Below the pieces are notes generated by a model. It did no database searches. It was not told the origin of the DNA and saw nothing but the letters and a program-made list of their open reading frames with translations. This document shows, one piece after another, positions 21,410 through 30,350 of a stretch of DNA of 64,000 nt. This DNA comes from Candidatus Neomarinimicrobiota bacterium (GTDB taxonomy: Bacteria > Fidelibacterota > Marinisomatia > SCGC-AAA003-L08 > TS1B11): the NCBI GenBank assembly GCA_022560655.1, contig JADFSS010000005.1, forward strand, positions 1 to 64,000, in the 5' to 3' direction. The position numbers and the translations under genes are program-made. The stretch's first letter is position 1, and every line of letters begins with the position of its first letter.

Positions 21410-23227
21410 TTACCGGCGGACCACGACCCGGCGCACAACGGCTGCGGGTCCCGCTGACAGGCGGACAAAATAGAGCCCCGAAGGCACCTGCCGGCCGCTC
21501 TGGTCGCGACCGTCCCAGGTAGCGGAGCCGGGCCCCGCCGGCTGAGAACCCTGGCTGTAGACGGTGCGCAGCTGCTGGCCGAGGAGATTAAATACCGCAA
21601 TATGCACGTCCGAGGGCGCTGGCAGCGTCCAGCGGATGACGGTGTAGGGGCGGACGGAGCCCGGAAACGGGTTGGGAAAGACGTCGTCAATGGCCAAGGC
21701 GTAGGTTATAACGCTCGTGTCGCTGGGAAAGTAGTCGAGGGCTGCCAGCAGATCGGGCACGCCCCAGCCGAAGTCGTTGTTTGGGGCGAAGGCCTGGCTG
21801 GCGGTCATCATGAGGGCCTCCCGCACTTGGGCGGGCCCCCAGTTGGGGCGGGCTTCCAGCAGCAGGGCCACGCTGCCCGCCACCAGGGGCGTGGACAGAG
21901 ACGTGCCGCCCTTGGCGGTATACCGGTCGGGTCCTGCCGGAGAGGCGCAGACTACCGACAGGCCCTGGGCCACCAGCTCCGGCTTGATGCGTCCGTCGGC
22001 GGTGGGGCCGTGGCTGGAAAACGACGCCAAGGCGCCGAGGGCTGAGACCGCCCCCACGGTGATAATGCTGTCGGCGTCGGCGGGGGCGATGATGAAGCCG
22101 TCCCAGCCGGGTGGATCGTTGCTGCCGCGCTGGTTGCCGGCGGCGGTGACCACCGTCATGCCCAGGCGGGTGGCCCAAAGCACGCCCAGCGTGGTGACCG
22201 CCGTGAGACCGTCCAGGTCGGCGGTGGTGTACCAGTCCAGGTAGCCCAGGGAGCTGGAGACCACATCGGCCCCCAGGGCCTCACCCCACACCAGGGCGGC
22301 GACGTAGTTGTCCTCCTCGCCCTGAAACTCCCCTGGCACGGACTCGGTCTTGGCCAACAGGTAGCTGCAGGCGTAGGCCGGGCCGATGAGCTGCCCCGGC
22401 TGGTAGCCGCCCAGAGCGGTGTAGGTCCAGGTGCCGTGATCATGCTGGCCTACCTTGCCCTCCTCCTGGTTCTCATTTTGGGTTTCCCCGTCGTCTTCCA
22501 AAAAGTCATATTCGGCCAGGATACGCTCTGGCTGGATGGACGCATGGTCTTTGTAGAAGCCGGTATCGAGCATGAGCACGATGATGCCGCGGCCGGAATA
22601 GCCCCGGTCGTGGACGGCCGGGACGTTCAGCATGGCCAGCTGGCCGGCGCTGGGGCCGTAGTCGAGCCGGGCCGGGCTGAGCGGCATGACTGGGGCCACC
22701 ACCGCTTCGTCCAGCGTGGTGGGCAGGGGTGCCCGGCGCAGCCGGCGTACCGGCTCGATGCGGTCGACGAAAGCGTAGCCGGCCAGCAACAGCAGCTGCT
22801 CCGGGGTGGCACTGACGCTGGCGGCGTTCAGCCAGCGGCTGACGCGGCGGAGGGTGGCGCCGGTCTCGGCGACGCGGTCAAGAAACAGGGGCGCAACGGG
22901 TTGATCCAGACGGGCAGCCTGAGCGCTTGTGAGGGAGCCCCGCCGGGCGCGGCGATCCAGCGTGTGGGGAGCGAGGTGCGGGGTGGAGCGCGCCCTGGCC
23001 AGGGGCACCGGTTTGTGGGTGAAGAATACCCAGGCGCGCACCTGCCCGTCAGGGCGCTGGCCCAGCGTATAGGTGGCGGGATGGATGGGGGCCCGCGCTG
23101 CCGGGGCCAGCGGGGCCACCAGCAGGAGGGCCAGCAGCAGTGGGCGCCTCCACGGGGCCCAAGACGGTTGCACGGTCAACGCGGCCCTCGAGCCGGGCGC
23201 GGCCTGAGCGCGGTCATGGTAGGTCAT
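21410..23227 (-). CDS. Secreted subtilisin-like serine protease with C-terminal sorting domain
   Basis: The product has about 605 aa from the ATG at 23227; an in-frame TTG at 23242 is also possible. A signal peptide is followed by a propeptide-like region with 'FVDRIEPVRRLRR'. The S8 catalytic domain has Asp226 in VLMLDTGF, His269 in HDHGTW, oxyanion Asn370 in TAAGN and Ser448 in GGTSLSTPLVAGS (numbered from 23242). The last 80 or so residues form an FlgD-like beta-sandwich ending VPSGLYFVRLSAG then VVVRR, like the C-terminal sorting/cell-surface domains of the Bacteroidota/Ignavibacteria/Marinimicrobia group. It is probably exported to the surface or medium. Confidence 0.88.
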   Translation of the reverse strand: MTYHDRAQAAPGSRAALTVQPSWAPWRRPLLLALLLVAPLAPAARAPIHPATYTLGQRPDGQVRAWVFFTHKPVPLARARSTPHLAPHTLDRRARRGSLTSAQAARLDQPVAPLFLDRVAETGATLRRVSRWLNAASVSATPEQLLLLAGYAFVDRIEPVRRLRRAPLPTTLDEAVVAPVMPLSPARLDYGPSAGQLAMLNVPAVHDRGYSGRGIIVLMLDTGFYKDHASIQPERILAEYDFLEDDGETQNENQEEGKVGQHDHGTWTYTALGGYQPGQLIGPAYACSYLLAKTESVPGEFQGEEDNYVAALVWGEALGADVVSSSLGYLDWYTTADLDGLTAVTTLGVLWATRLGMTVVTAAGNQRGSNDPPGWDGFIIAPADADSIITVGAVSALGALASFSSHGPTADGRIKPELVAQGLSVVCASPAGPDRYTAKGGTSLSTPLVAGSVALLLEARPNWGPAQVREALMMTASQAFAPNNDFGWGVPDLLAALDYFPSDTSVITYALAIDDVFPNPFPGSVRPYTVIRWTLPAPSDVHIAVFNLLGQQLRTVYSQGSQPAGPGSATWDGRDQSGRQVPSGLYFVRLSAGPAAVVRRVVVRR

Positions 23228-23438
23228 GGCTCTAAAATACAAACCGGTTCGGCGCGGCAGGGAAATATCTTAACGGCTGTCGAATGGAGCCCGGACGCGC
23301 TTGCTCAGCGATGGCGGTGCGGCTAAATTATGCTGGCGCCGTAACGCATGGGGTGGCAGCTTGCCAGGGCCTGCCGCCCGTGTCGACCCGGGGGTGGAAA
23401 AACGCGCCGGAAACGGCCCTAAGTGTGAAGCTAGTAAC

Positions 23439-23744
23439 ATGTACCTCATTGGAAACCTCTTCGTCTCCGCCGGACAACTGATCCGGATCGTCATCGATGT
23501 CCTACAGATTATCATTTTCGTGCAGGTGGTGCTCTCCTGGCTGAACGTGAGCCTGCCCCTGAACACCGCCACCCGCATGCTCTATGCCGTCACCGAGGCC
23601 ATGTACGCCCCCATCCGCAAGCGCATCCCCACCGTGTACGGGGGGCTGGACTTTACGCCCCTGGTGGCGCTGGGAGTGCTGTTTATCGCCGACCGCTGGC
23701 TGGTAGCCAGTCTCATCCGGCTGGGCTACCAGCTGGGGGGATGA
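23439..23744 (+). CDS. YggT family membrane protein
   Basis: The product has 101 aa from the ATG at 23439; an upstream in-frame ATG would add low-complexity sequence with no family match. It has two hydrophobic segments, one in IRIVIDVLQIIIFVQVVLSW and the other in FTPLVALGVLFIADRWLV, and the YggT linker 'YAPIRKRIPTVYGGLDFTPLV'. YggT proteins are small membrane proteins of uncertain role, linked to turgor or cell division in some bacteria. The stop overlaps the start of the next gene (ATGA). Confidence 0.85.
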   Translation: MYLIGNLFVSAGQLIRIVIDVLQIIIFVQVVLSWLNVSLPLNTATRMLYAVTEAMYAPIRKRIPTVYGGLDFTPLVALGVLFIADRWLVASLIRLGYQLGG

Positions 23745-24334
23745 CCGGCCCGTCCCCGCTGTGGGTGTGGACGCCCACCTTTTCCCAAGCCAGCGCGACT
23801 CAAAAAGCGGGCCTGGCGGAACCGGCCCGGCTGATGCACTACGATCCCCATCGATCGCGGGAGGCGCTGCTGGCCTTTCGGGAGCGGGGCAACGCCGCTG
23901 GTGGCGCGCCGGTAGTTATCTTTGACCTGGCCCGCTTCCCCGACGAGACGCCGTGGGCCTATGTGCGCGATGGCATCAACCGGTCGGGCGCCCATCCGCT
24001 GCGGGGGCTGGCGGCACTGCTGCGGGAGCCGTTTGTTGATCTGACCCACCTTTATCACGTGCCAGCGGGCGAGACGGGGGTGGTGGCCGACTGCATCGGG
24101 GCCCGTTATCCCGGCGACCCTTCGGCGGAGCTCAGGCTCGCCCGGCCTCCCCGTGGCGGGTACGGCCAGGGTTGGGCTACGCCCAGAGGGGCAGGCCCGT
24201 GGGAGCGGCCCGTCTGCGGCCACCTGCACGACGCCGCCATCCTGGCTCACACCGAAGGGCTGCGGGTGACGGGCGTGCTGGTGTCGGCGGCACACCTGCC
24301 TGACTTCGCCTTTCCCTCGTCGGTTGCCCCGTAG
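23741..24334 (+). CDS. Uncharacterised protein carrying an in-frame repeat insertion
   Basis: The product has 197 aa, overlapping yggT by four bases. I do not recognise the family with confidence. The core reads VVIFDLARFPDETPWAYVR, DGINRSGAHPLRGL, FVDLTHLYHVP and GVVADCIGARYPG, then CGHLHDAAILAHTEGLRVTG. The middle part weakly recalls purine nucleoside phosphorylases ('INLTG.NPL.GPN' and 'F.DMT.AY'), but the catalytic context of that family is not evident. Residues 127-152, encoded by the dispersed repeat at 24121-24196, split the conserved-looking parts. Small cytosolic protein; function unknown. Confidence 0.6.
   Translation: MTGPSPLWVWTPTFSQASATQKAGLAEPARLMHYDPHRSREALLAFRERGNAAGGAPVVIFDLARFPDETPWAYVRDGINRSGAHPLRGLAALLREPFVDLTHLYHVPAGETGVVADCIGARYPGDPSAELRLARPPRGGYGQGWATPRGAGPWERPVCGHLHDAAILAHTEGLRVTGVLVSAAHLPDFAFPSSVAP
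24121..24196 (+). repeat. Dispersed intragenic repeat, copy B
   Basis: A 76-bp block, 69/76 identical to 14291-14366. Here it is in the sense orientation relative to its host gene, so it is read in a different strand and frame than in mfd, yet it leaves the frame open and encodes residues 127-152. Confidence 0.75.
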
Positions 24335-24342
24335 GCGGCCCC

Positions 24343-24747
24343 GTGCCCAGCTACCAACACGAGCAGCACTTCAGCCTGGGGGAAGCCACCGCCGCCCTGG
24401 CGAAAGTCAAACCGCTGGTGGAGGAGCTGGCGGTCCTCAAGCAGGTTTTGGACGCGGAGGGGTTCAGTTTTACGCCGCCCGCGGAGCCCTCCGCCGCCGT
24501 GAAGGCCCAAACCAACGGCCATCAGCCGCCCCTGGAGGCCTTTGTGCGCCTCCAGCAGGTGCTCTACACCGTTATGGAGCGGGGGATTCTGGTGCGGGAC
24601 CTGGGGCAAGGCCTGCTTGATTTCCCCCACATTCGCGCTACCGGCGAGGAAGTCTACCTCTGCTGGCGACTGGGGGAGGAGGAACTGGCCTTCTGGCACC
24701 CCCTGGGGGGCGGTTTTGCCGGCCGTGAACCGCTGGCGACGCTCTGA
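24343..24747 (+). CDS. DUF2203 family protein
   Basis: The product has 134 aa from a GTG start. It shows the DUF2203 pattern: an N-terminal FSLGEATAALAKVKPLVEEL helix, then ERGILVRDLGQGLLDFPHI, EEVYLCWRLGEEELAFWHPL and a final GGGFAGREPL. The family is widespread and small, and its biochemical role is not established. It is probably in an operon with the YggT gene and the unknown gene upstream, with an 8-bp gap. Confidence 0.88.
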   Translation: MPSYQHEQHFSLGEATAALAKVKPLVEELAVLKQVLDAEGFSFTPPAEPSAAVKAQTNGHQPPLEAFVRLQQVLYTVMERGILVRDLGQGLLDFPHIRATGEEVYLCWRLGEEELAFWHPLGGGFAGREPLATL

Positions 24748-24769
24748 GGGCAGCGTCAAGAGAGCTTCG

Positions 24770-24828
24770 GACAGGAGTATACTAAGCAATACACAATGTC
24801 ATAAGCATGTATAACATTTAGATTTTAC
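24770..24828 (+). promoter_or_regulatory. AT-rich promoter region of the imuB-dnaE2 cassette
   Basis: An isolated AT-rich stretch in GC-rich surroundings, directly before the Y-family gene. It holds an inverted repeat GTAT-N8-ATAC (24777-24792), the palindrome AGTATACT (24776-24783) and a TATAACAT -10-like box at about 24810. Such cassettes are commonly LexA-controlled, so an SOS operator is plausible. The inverted repeat is not a known LexA box of a studied phylum. Confidence 0.35.
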
Positions 24829-26055
24829 TTGTCCGTGGCTGCGGGTGTGACTAACCTCGCGGTCATGCTTTCTTCCCAGCCCGCGCGCGTATTCCATACC
24901 CGGCTGAAAGATTTTCCTGTCCACGCCGAGCGTCTGCAGGACGCCTCCCTGGAGAGCAGAGCGCTGGCGGTGGTCAGTTCCCCGCGGCAGAACGGCACCA
25001 TTCTGGCCTTGTCCCGCGAGGCTGAGCAGGAGGGACTGCGCCGCCAGATGCGGGTTTCCCTGGCGCGCAAAATCTCCCCCCAGACGGTGCTGGTGACCGC
25101 TAACCCGGCCCTATACCATAAGGTGCAAGCACTGCTTTACCAGCGTCTGACGCGCTACTCTCCGGCGGTGGAAGCGGCCGGCTACGGCCGCTTCTTCCTG
25201 GACATGACGGGGACGGAAGGCCTGTTCAGCTCGAGTGAGCGGGCGGGACACATGGTACGGCGGGACCTGGCCGACCAGCTGAACCTGACAGCGCGCATCG
25301 GGATCGGCCGCAACAAGCTGGTGGCGGCCATCGCCACCAGGGTTCCCACGGAGGCAGCGGTGCTGACGGTGCCACCGGGGGGCGAGCTGCACTTCCTGGC
25401 GCCACTCCATGCCAGCATACTGCCCATAGCCAGGGAGCCAGGCGTGCTCCAGCCCCTGCGCGATTTGAATCTCGCCGTGGTACGGGATGTCCAGGAGCTG
25501 GTGAGCCATACCCCACTGGGGCAGATGGTTTTCAACCCCTTTTTCAGGCAGGTCTCGGCCCAGGCCCGGGGGGTGGATACTTCGCTGGTCCTGTCCCCGC
25601 AATGGACCCACCGCAACGGACGCAACCTGCTGGAACGCTATACCCTGCCGGAGGAGACCAACGACGCAGCTCGCCTGCGCGGCGGCATCCAGTACCTGGC
25701 CGACGTGGTGGCCTACAAACTGCGGCGCCTCCAGTGCCTGGCCGAGGATGTCACGCTGACCCTGCACTACAGCGATGGTTACGAAGACCGCGCCAGCGGG
25801 CGGCTGCCGCGTCCCGACACCGCCGGCGTAACCGCGGGGTTGCTGGGGCTGTTCCGACGGGCCAACCGGCGGCGCAACCGCGTGCGGGCCATGACGGTGG
25901 CCGTCCGCCGCCTGAAGCCCTACGCCCGGCAACTGAGTCTGTTTGCTGCTGGGGAGACCCGGGACCAGCGGGTCGCACGACAGGTGGATCGCATCAGGGA
26001 AAAGTATGGTGTGGGTAGCATTCTCACGGCCGGCCAGTTGTGCCTGGAGGATTAG
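24829..26055 (+). CDS. imuB: ImuB-like, probably catalytically inactive Y-family polymerase homologue
   Basis: The product has about 408 aa; the start is uncertain (TTG 24829, GTG 24835 or 24847). The fold is Y-family: a palm segment with GRFFLDMTGTEGLFSSSERAG, fingers with IGIGRNKLVAAIATR, and little-finger residues beyond about 250. The catalytic acidic pair of active enzymes ('SIDEAFLD') is replaced: Gly120 and Arg121 stand where Asp-Glu should be, and no N-terminal 'DMDAFFA' metal site is present. A clamp-binding pentapeptide QLSLF occurs at residues 368-372. Loss of catalysis, a clamp motif and a dnaE2 gene overlapping by 16 bp match ImuB, the adaptor of the DnaE2 translesion mutasome. 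imuA is not adjacent. Confidence 0.8.
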   Translation: MSVAAGVTNLAVMLSSQPARVFHTRLKDFPVHAERLQDASLESRALAVVSSPRQNGTILALSREAEQEGLRRQMRVSLARKISPQTVLVTANPALYHKVQALLYQRLTRYSPAVEAAGYGRFFLDMTGTEGLFSSSERAGHMVRRDLADQLNLTARIGIGRNKLVAAIATRVPTEAAVLTVPPGGELHFLAPLHASILPIAREPGVLQPLRDLNLAVVRDVQELVSHTPLGQMVFNPFFRQVSAQARGVDTSLVLSPQWTHRNGRNLLERYTLPEETNDAARLRGGIQYLADVVAYKLRRLQCLAEDVTLTLHYSDGYEDRASGRLPRPDTAGVTAGLLGLFRRANRRRNRVRAMTVAVRRLKPYARQLSLFAAGETRDQRVARQVDRIREKYGVGSILTAGQLCLED

Positions 26056-29000
26056 CGCTGTTCTGCCACCTGAACGTGCACTCGCACTACTCGCCCATGC
26101 GGGGGACGGCGTCCCTGGAAGCGCTGCTGGACAGGGCGCAGAGGCTGAAGATGAGTCACCTGGCGGTGACGGAGGTCAACGGTCTGTGGGGTTTCATCAA
26201 CTTTGTGCGGCTGGCGGGGGCGGCGGGTATCCAGCCCATCTGTGGCAGCCACATTCTGGTGGGCGCAGCGGGCGCCCGGCCGCGGCAGGACCTGGTCCTG
26301 CTGGTGACCAGCCAGACGGGCTACGAGAACCTCTGCCGCCTCCTGTCCCGGCTCCACGACGACCCCACTCAGGACGTGGCGCCGAGCCTGGGCAGCTGGG
26401 GCCGCGGGCTCCTGACGCTGTGCCCTGATCCTGCTCTGCTGGAGCGGCTGGCGGCGGTGGTGCCCCCCGACGCCCTCTTCGGTGAGCTGCGCCCGGGCAG
26501 GGACACGCTGCCGCTACTGGCGGCCTGCCGACGGTTGGGTGTGGAGGCGGTGAGCACCGGCGAGGTCTATTTCCTGGCCCCTGACGACGCCGGCCTGCAT
26601 CAGGTACTGCGAGCCATCGACCGCAACCAGCGGTTGTCTGACCTGCCGCCCTGGGAACTGAAACCAGAACAGCACCACTTTGCCGACGAAGACGAGTTCC
26701 GCCGACGCTACCCCCACTGTGGCGATGCCGTGGACCGGACGATGGCGCTGGCCGCCCGCTGCAAGACGCGCTGGGATTTTTCGGCCACGATTTTTCCCGG
26801 TGCGCCGGAAGGGGAAGACCCCGCGACCCAGCTGCGGCGGCAGGTCTATGCGGGGGCGAGCCAACGCTATGGCAGCCCCCTGCCGGCCAAGGTGAAGGGG
26901 CGCATCGAGAAGGAGCTGCGGCTGGTGAGCGCGAAGGGCTTTGACACCTATTTCCTCACGGTGGCCGATATCGTGGGGCAGACCCACCTCACCATCGGGC
27001 GGGGTAGCGGGGCGGCGTCGGTGATCAGCTACTGCCTGCTGATTACGCAGGTGGACCCCATCCGGCACAACCTGGCTTTCGAGCGCTTTTTGAATCCCGA
27101 GCGCAGCGACATGCCCGACCTGGATGTGGACTTCGCCTGGGATGAACGCGATGACATTCTGGACTATGTGTTCACGACCTACGGCACCGAGCGGGCCGCC
27201 ATGGTGGCGAACCAGGTGACCCTGCAGCCCCGGTCGGCCGTGCGGGAAGTGGCCAAGGTCTTCGGGCTGAGCAACGAGGATATCCTAACCATGACCAAGC
27301 GTATCGGACTGGTATTTGGCCAAGCGGGCCACCCGGCGCCCCGTACTCCGGCCATCCGTCAGGACGCCAATAGCGTGGTCCCGGCCCCATCTGTGGGGGC
27401 CCCGGTGTTGGACCTGAATGCGACCTGGAAGCAGGTCATCCAGGTGGCCATGCGGCTGATCGGGGTGTTTCACTACCCCTCGGTGCATGCCGGCGGGGTG
27501 GTGGTGGTGCCTGATGAGATCCGCCGTTACGTGCCGGTGCTGAAGGCGCCCAAGGGGGTCCAGATCGTGGAGTGGGAGAAGGACCAGGTGGAGGAGAGCG
27601 GGCTGGTGAAAATCGACCTGTTGGGGAACCGCTCCCTGGCCGTGGTGCGCGACTGCCTCCGGGCGATCAATCTGTACCGGGAGCCACGGGAGCACCTGTC
27701 GTACCACCACATCCGGCCCCTGGACGACGGCAAGACCCGGGACCTCATGGAGGCGGGCCGCACCATGGGTGTGTTTTACATTGAGTCGCCGGCGACGCGG
27801 CAGCTGCTGGCCAAGGCGGGCCGGGCCGACTACGAGCACGTGGTGATCTACTCCTCCATTATCCGCCCGGCCGCCAACCGCTTCTCCAACCTGCTGGTGG
27901 CGCGCATTCGCGGCGAGCCGTGGGAACCGCTGCACCCGGACGTGGACTTTCTGAACGAGAGCTACGGCATCATGGTGTACCAGGAGCAGGTGGCGCAGGC
28001 GGGCCGGGTGCTGGCAGGGTTTTCGTGGTCGGAGGCCGATATGCTGCAGAAGATCGGCACCAAGAAATCGCTGCGTCCCCTCATCCCCCAGCTGCGCGAG
28101 AAATTCATGTCGGGCTCATTGGCGCGGGGCTACCCACAGGAGGTTGTGGCGCAGCTGTGGGAGATGGTGGAGAGCTTCCAGGGCTACAGTTTCACCAAAG
28201 CGCACTCGGCCTCCTATGCACGGCTGTCATTTGTCTGCGCCTATCTGAAGGCCCACCACCCCGCCGAGTTCATGGCTGCGGTGATCAGCAACCGCGGCGG
28301 GTACTATTCGCCCTATGCCTACATGTCGGAAGGGCGCCGCATGGGCCTGCGCGTTTTAGCGCCCCACAGCAATCGTAGCGCGCTGGCCTGGAAAGGACAC
28401 GGGGGCAAAATGCGCATGGGATTCATGGAAATCCGCAGCCTGCACAGGGACAGCATTGCGGCGCTCCTCGACGAGCGCAAGCAGGGCGACTACCACAGCC
28501 TGGCCGACTTTCTGGGGCGCGTGGCGATTCCCTTCGGCGATAGCCGGGCCCTCATCCGGGCAGGCGCTTTCGACGAGCTGGAGCCGGAGCGCGCGCGCCC
28601 CGAGCTGCTCCTGCAACTGCTTGAGCACCACTACCAGGCCCACGGCCGGTTGGACAGTGACGACTTCTTTGACCGTGGCCAGCCCCACGCGTCCGACGGC
28701 CACCGCCTCAGGCCCCTGTCCCAGCGGCAACGCCTCCAGATGGAGATCGAATCCTTCGGCTACCCCTGGTCAAAACACCCCCTGGACCCCTATGGAGCGC
28801 TGCTGCGGGGGCGGGTCACGCTGGCGAAGGCCATTCCCGGTCAGGTGGGCCGCAGGGTCACGCTGGCCGGCATCTGCCTGACCACCAAAACCGTGCAGAC
28901 GCGCAAGGGTGAGCCCATGGAGTTCCTGACGTTCGAGGATCAGAGCGACGTCTACGAATGCGTCCTGTTTCCCGCCCAGTATCAGCAGTTCAACGACCTG

Positions 29001-29177
29001 GTGAAGTGGGAGAAGCTGTTTCTCGTGCAGGGGCGGGCGGAGGCGGACTGGGGCGTCATCACGGTGACGATCGAGAAGCTCACCAGCCTCTCCCGGGCGC
29101 TGGGCGTTCCGCCCGCGGGGAGCCCCGCCGAAGTGTGGGCCGGCCAACGCAGGCAGGATTATGGCCGACATGTCTGA
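26040..29177 (+). CDS. dnaE2: Error-prone DNA polymerase III alpha subunit DnaE2
   Basis: The product has 1045 aa, the DnaE2 length (main DnaE is usually longer). The N-terminal PHP domain begins FCHLNVHSHYSPMRGTASLE. The polymerase palm has RGSGAASVISYCLLITQVDPI, the metal-binding aspartates in MPDLDVDFAWDERD, and SFTKAHSASYARLSFVCAYLKA. A C-terminal OB-fold has GICLTTKTVQTRKG and 'FEDQSDVYECVLFPAQY'. The called start is GTG at 26040; a GGAGG at 26046-26050 could serve a start a few codons later. It overlaps imuB and the downstream radical SAM gene, so the three are one operon for damage-induced translesion synthesis. Confidence 0.88.
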   Translation: MPGGLALFCHLNVHSHYSPMRGTASLEALLDRAQRLKMSHLAVTEVNGLWGFINFVRLAGAAGIQPICGSHILVGAAGARPRQDLVLLVTSQTGYENLCRLLSRLHDDPTQDVAPSLGSWGRGLLTLCPDPALLERLAAVVPPDALFGELRPGRDTLPLLAACRRLGVEAVSTGEVYFLAPDDAGLHQVLRAIDRNQRLSDLPPWELKPEQHHFADEDEFRRRYPHCGDAVDRTMALAARCKTRWDFSATIFPGAPEGEDPATQLRRQVYAGASQRYGSPLPAKVKGRIEKELRLVSAKGFDTYFLTVADIVGQTHLTIGRGSGAASVISYCLLITQVDPIRHNLAFERFLNPERSDMPDLDVDFAWDERDDILDYVFTTYGTERAAMVANQVTLQPRSAVREVAKVFGLSNEDILTMTKRIGLVFGQAGHPAPRTPAIRQDANSVVPAPSVGAPVLDLNATWKQVIQVAMRLIGVFHYPSVHAGGVVVVPDEIRRYVPVLKAPKGVQIVEWEKDQVEESGLVKIDLLGNRSLAVVRDCLRAINLYREPREHLSYHHIRPLDDGKTRDLMEAGRTMGVFYIESPATRQLLAKAGRADYEHVVIYSSIIRPAANRFSNLLVARIRGEPWEPLHPDVDFLNESYGIMVYQEQVAQAGRVLAGFSWSEADMLQKIGTKKSLRPLIPQLREKFMSGSLARGYPQEVVAQLWEMVESFQGYSFTKAHSASYARLSFVCAYLKAHHPAEFMAAVISNRGGYYSPYAYMSEGRRMGLRVLAPHSNRSALAWKGHGGKMRMGFMEIRSLHRDSIAALLDERKQGDYHSLADFLGRVAIPFGDSRALIRAGAFDELEPERARPELLLQLLEHHYQAHGRLDSDDFFDRGQPHASDGHRLRPLSQRQRLQMEIESFGYPWSKHPLDPYGALLRGRVTLAKAIPGQVGRRVTLAGICLTTKTVQTRKGEPMEFLTFEDQSDVYECVLFPAQYQQFNDLVKWEKLFLVQGRAEADWGVITVTIEKLTSLSRALGVPPAGSPAEVWAGQRRQDYGRHV

Positions 29178-30186
29178 GGCGGGCGCACTCACCGGCATCG
29201 CCCGGCTGGCCGCAGGAGCGCCCCGGACCCTGGAGCGCGGCGACGCCGAGTACTTTCGCCTGCCCGTGCGTTCGGTGCTGAACCGGGTGAGCTCCCGCCG
29301 GGTAGGGTTCGAGTGGTCCATCAACCCCTACCGGGGCTGCACGTTTGGTTGCCGCTACTGCTACGCCCGCTACACCCACGAGTTCATGGAGCTGGCGCCG
29401 GAGGCGTTCGAGCGCCAGATCTACGTCAAGGCGGACGCCGGGCGGGTTTTGTGGCGTGACCTGTTGCGCCACCAGGTGGCCGGGAGCCATATTGCCATCG
29501 GCGCGGCCACCGACCCCTATCAGCCGGCGGAGAAGCAGTTCGGCGTGACCCGGACCATCCTGGAAACCCTGCTGCGCTACTCGCGCCTGCTGCCCGGCGG
29601 CGGTGGGCTGAGCCTGTCCATCACCACCAAGTCCAACCTTGTGCTGCAGGACCTGGCCCTGCTGCGGGCGCTGGCGAGCCGCAATGACCTGCACGTGAAC
29701 GTGAGCATCACCACCCTGCACCGGCGGCTGGCGCGGGCGCTGGAGCCCCGGGCGCCGCGCCCCGACCTGCGTCTGGAGACGGTGCGCAGGCTGGCGGGGG
29801 CGGGTATCGACGTTAACGTATTCGTGGCGCCGGTCCTGCCGGGCATCACCGATGGGCCCCGGGACCTGGAGGCCCTGGTGGCGGCTGCCGCGCGGGCCGG
29901 CGCCCAGGGGTTGATGGCCCACGCCGTTTTTCTGAAGCCCAGCGCCCAGCGGGTATTTTTCCCCTTCCTGGCCCAGCGCTTCCCCCACCTGCTGCGGCGC
30001 TACCGTCGCTGGTATGGGCGCGGGGCCTATGCTCCCGAGGACTACCGCAGAGCGTTGTCGGCCACCATGGGCCGCCTGCGGGCCCGGTACGGAATCAAAG
30101 CGCCGCCGCGCGACGGGGCCGCCGGGCAGCCCGACCACGGTGCGCTGGCGGAGCAGATGGAGCTGGTGTTTAACACTGAGGAGTGA
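29161..30186 (+). CDS. SplB-like radical SAM protein (Rv2578c/PA0069 type)
   Basis: The product has 341 aa. The radical SAM cluster motif CTFGCRYCYARYTHEFM (C-x3-C-x2-C) follows the family lead-in VGFEWSINPYRGC. Later signatures are IAIGAATDPYQPAEKQ, LSITTKSNLVLQDL, HVNVSITTLHRRLARALEPR and APVLPGITD. These place it in the spore-photoproduct-lyase-related family often annotated as PA0069 or Rv2578c-like, whose reaction is not established. It overlaps dnaE2 by 17 bp, so a role in the same DNA-damage response (for example photoproduct handling) is a fair inference but unproven. Confidence 0.85.
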   Translation: MADMSEAGALTGIARLAAGAPRTLERGDAEYFRLPVRSVLNRVSSRRVGFEWSINPYRGCTFGCRYCYARYTHEFMELAPEAFERQIYVKADAGRVLWRDLLRHQVAGSHIAIGAATDPYQPAEKQFGVTRTILETLLRYSRLLPGGGGLSLSITTKSNLVLQDLALLRALASRNDLHVNVSITTLHRRLARALEPRAPRPDLRLETVRRLAGAGIDVNVFVAPVLPGITDGPRDLEALVAAAARAGAQGLMAHAVFLKPSAQRVFFPFLAQRFPHLLRRYRRWYGRGAYAPEDYRRALSATMGRLRARYGIKAPPRDGAAGQPDHGALAEQMELVFNTEE

Positions 30187-30350
30187 AACAATGGGGTAGG
30201 GACCAGCGTTGGTTGACCCGAGGGGGTGGCAAAGTGCTGGTGTTCGATGGTAAAGAAGAGATGTGACGGGGGAGGATCGCAGCGCTCAGGGATAATGTGA
30301 ACTTGGCAGAAGAATTTCCTTTTCCTAGCTCACAATAATGTTGCTGGCTG

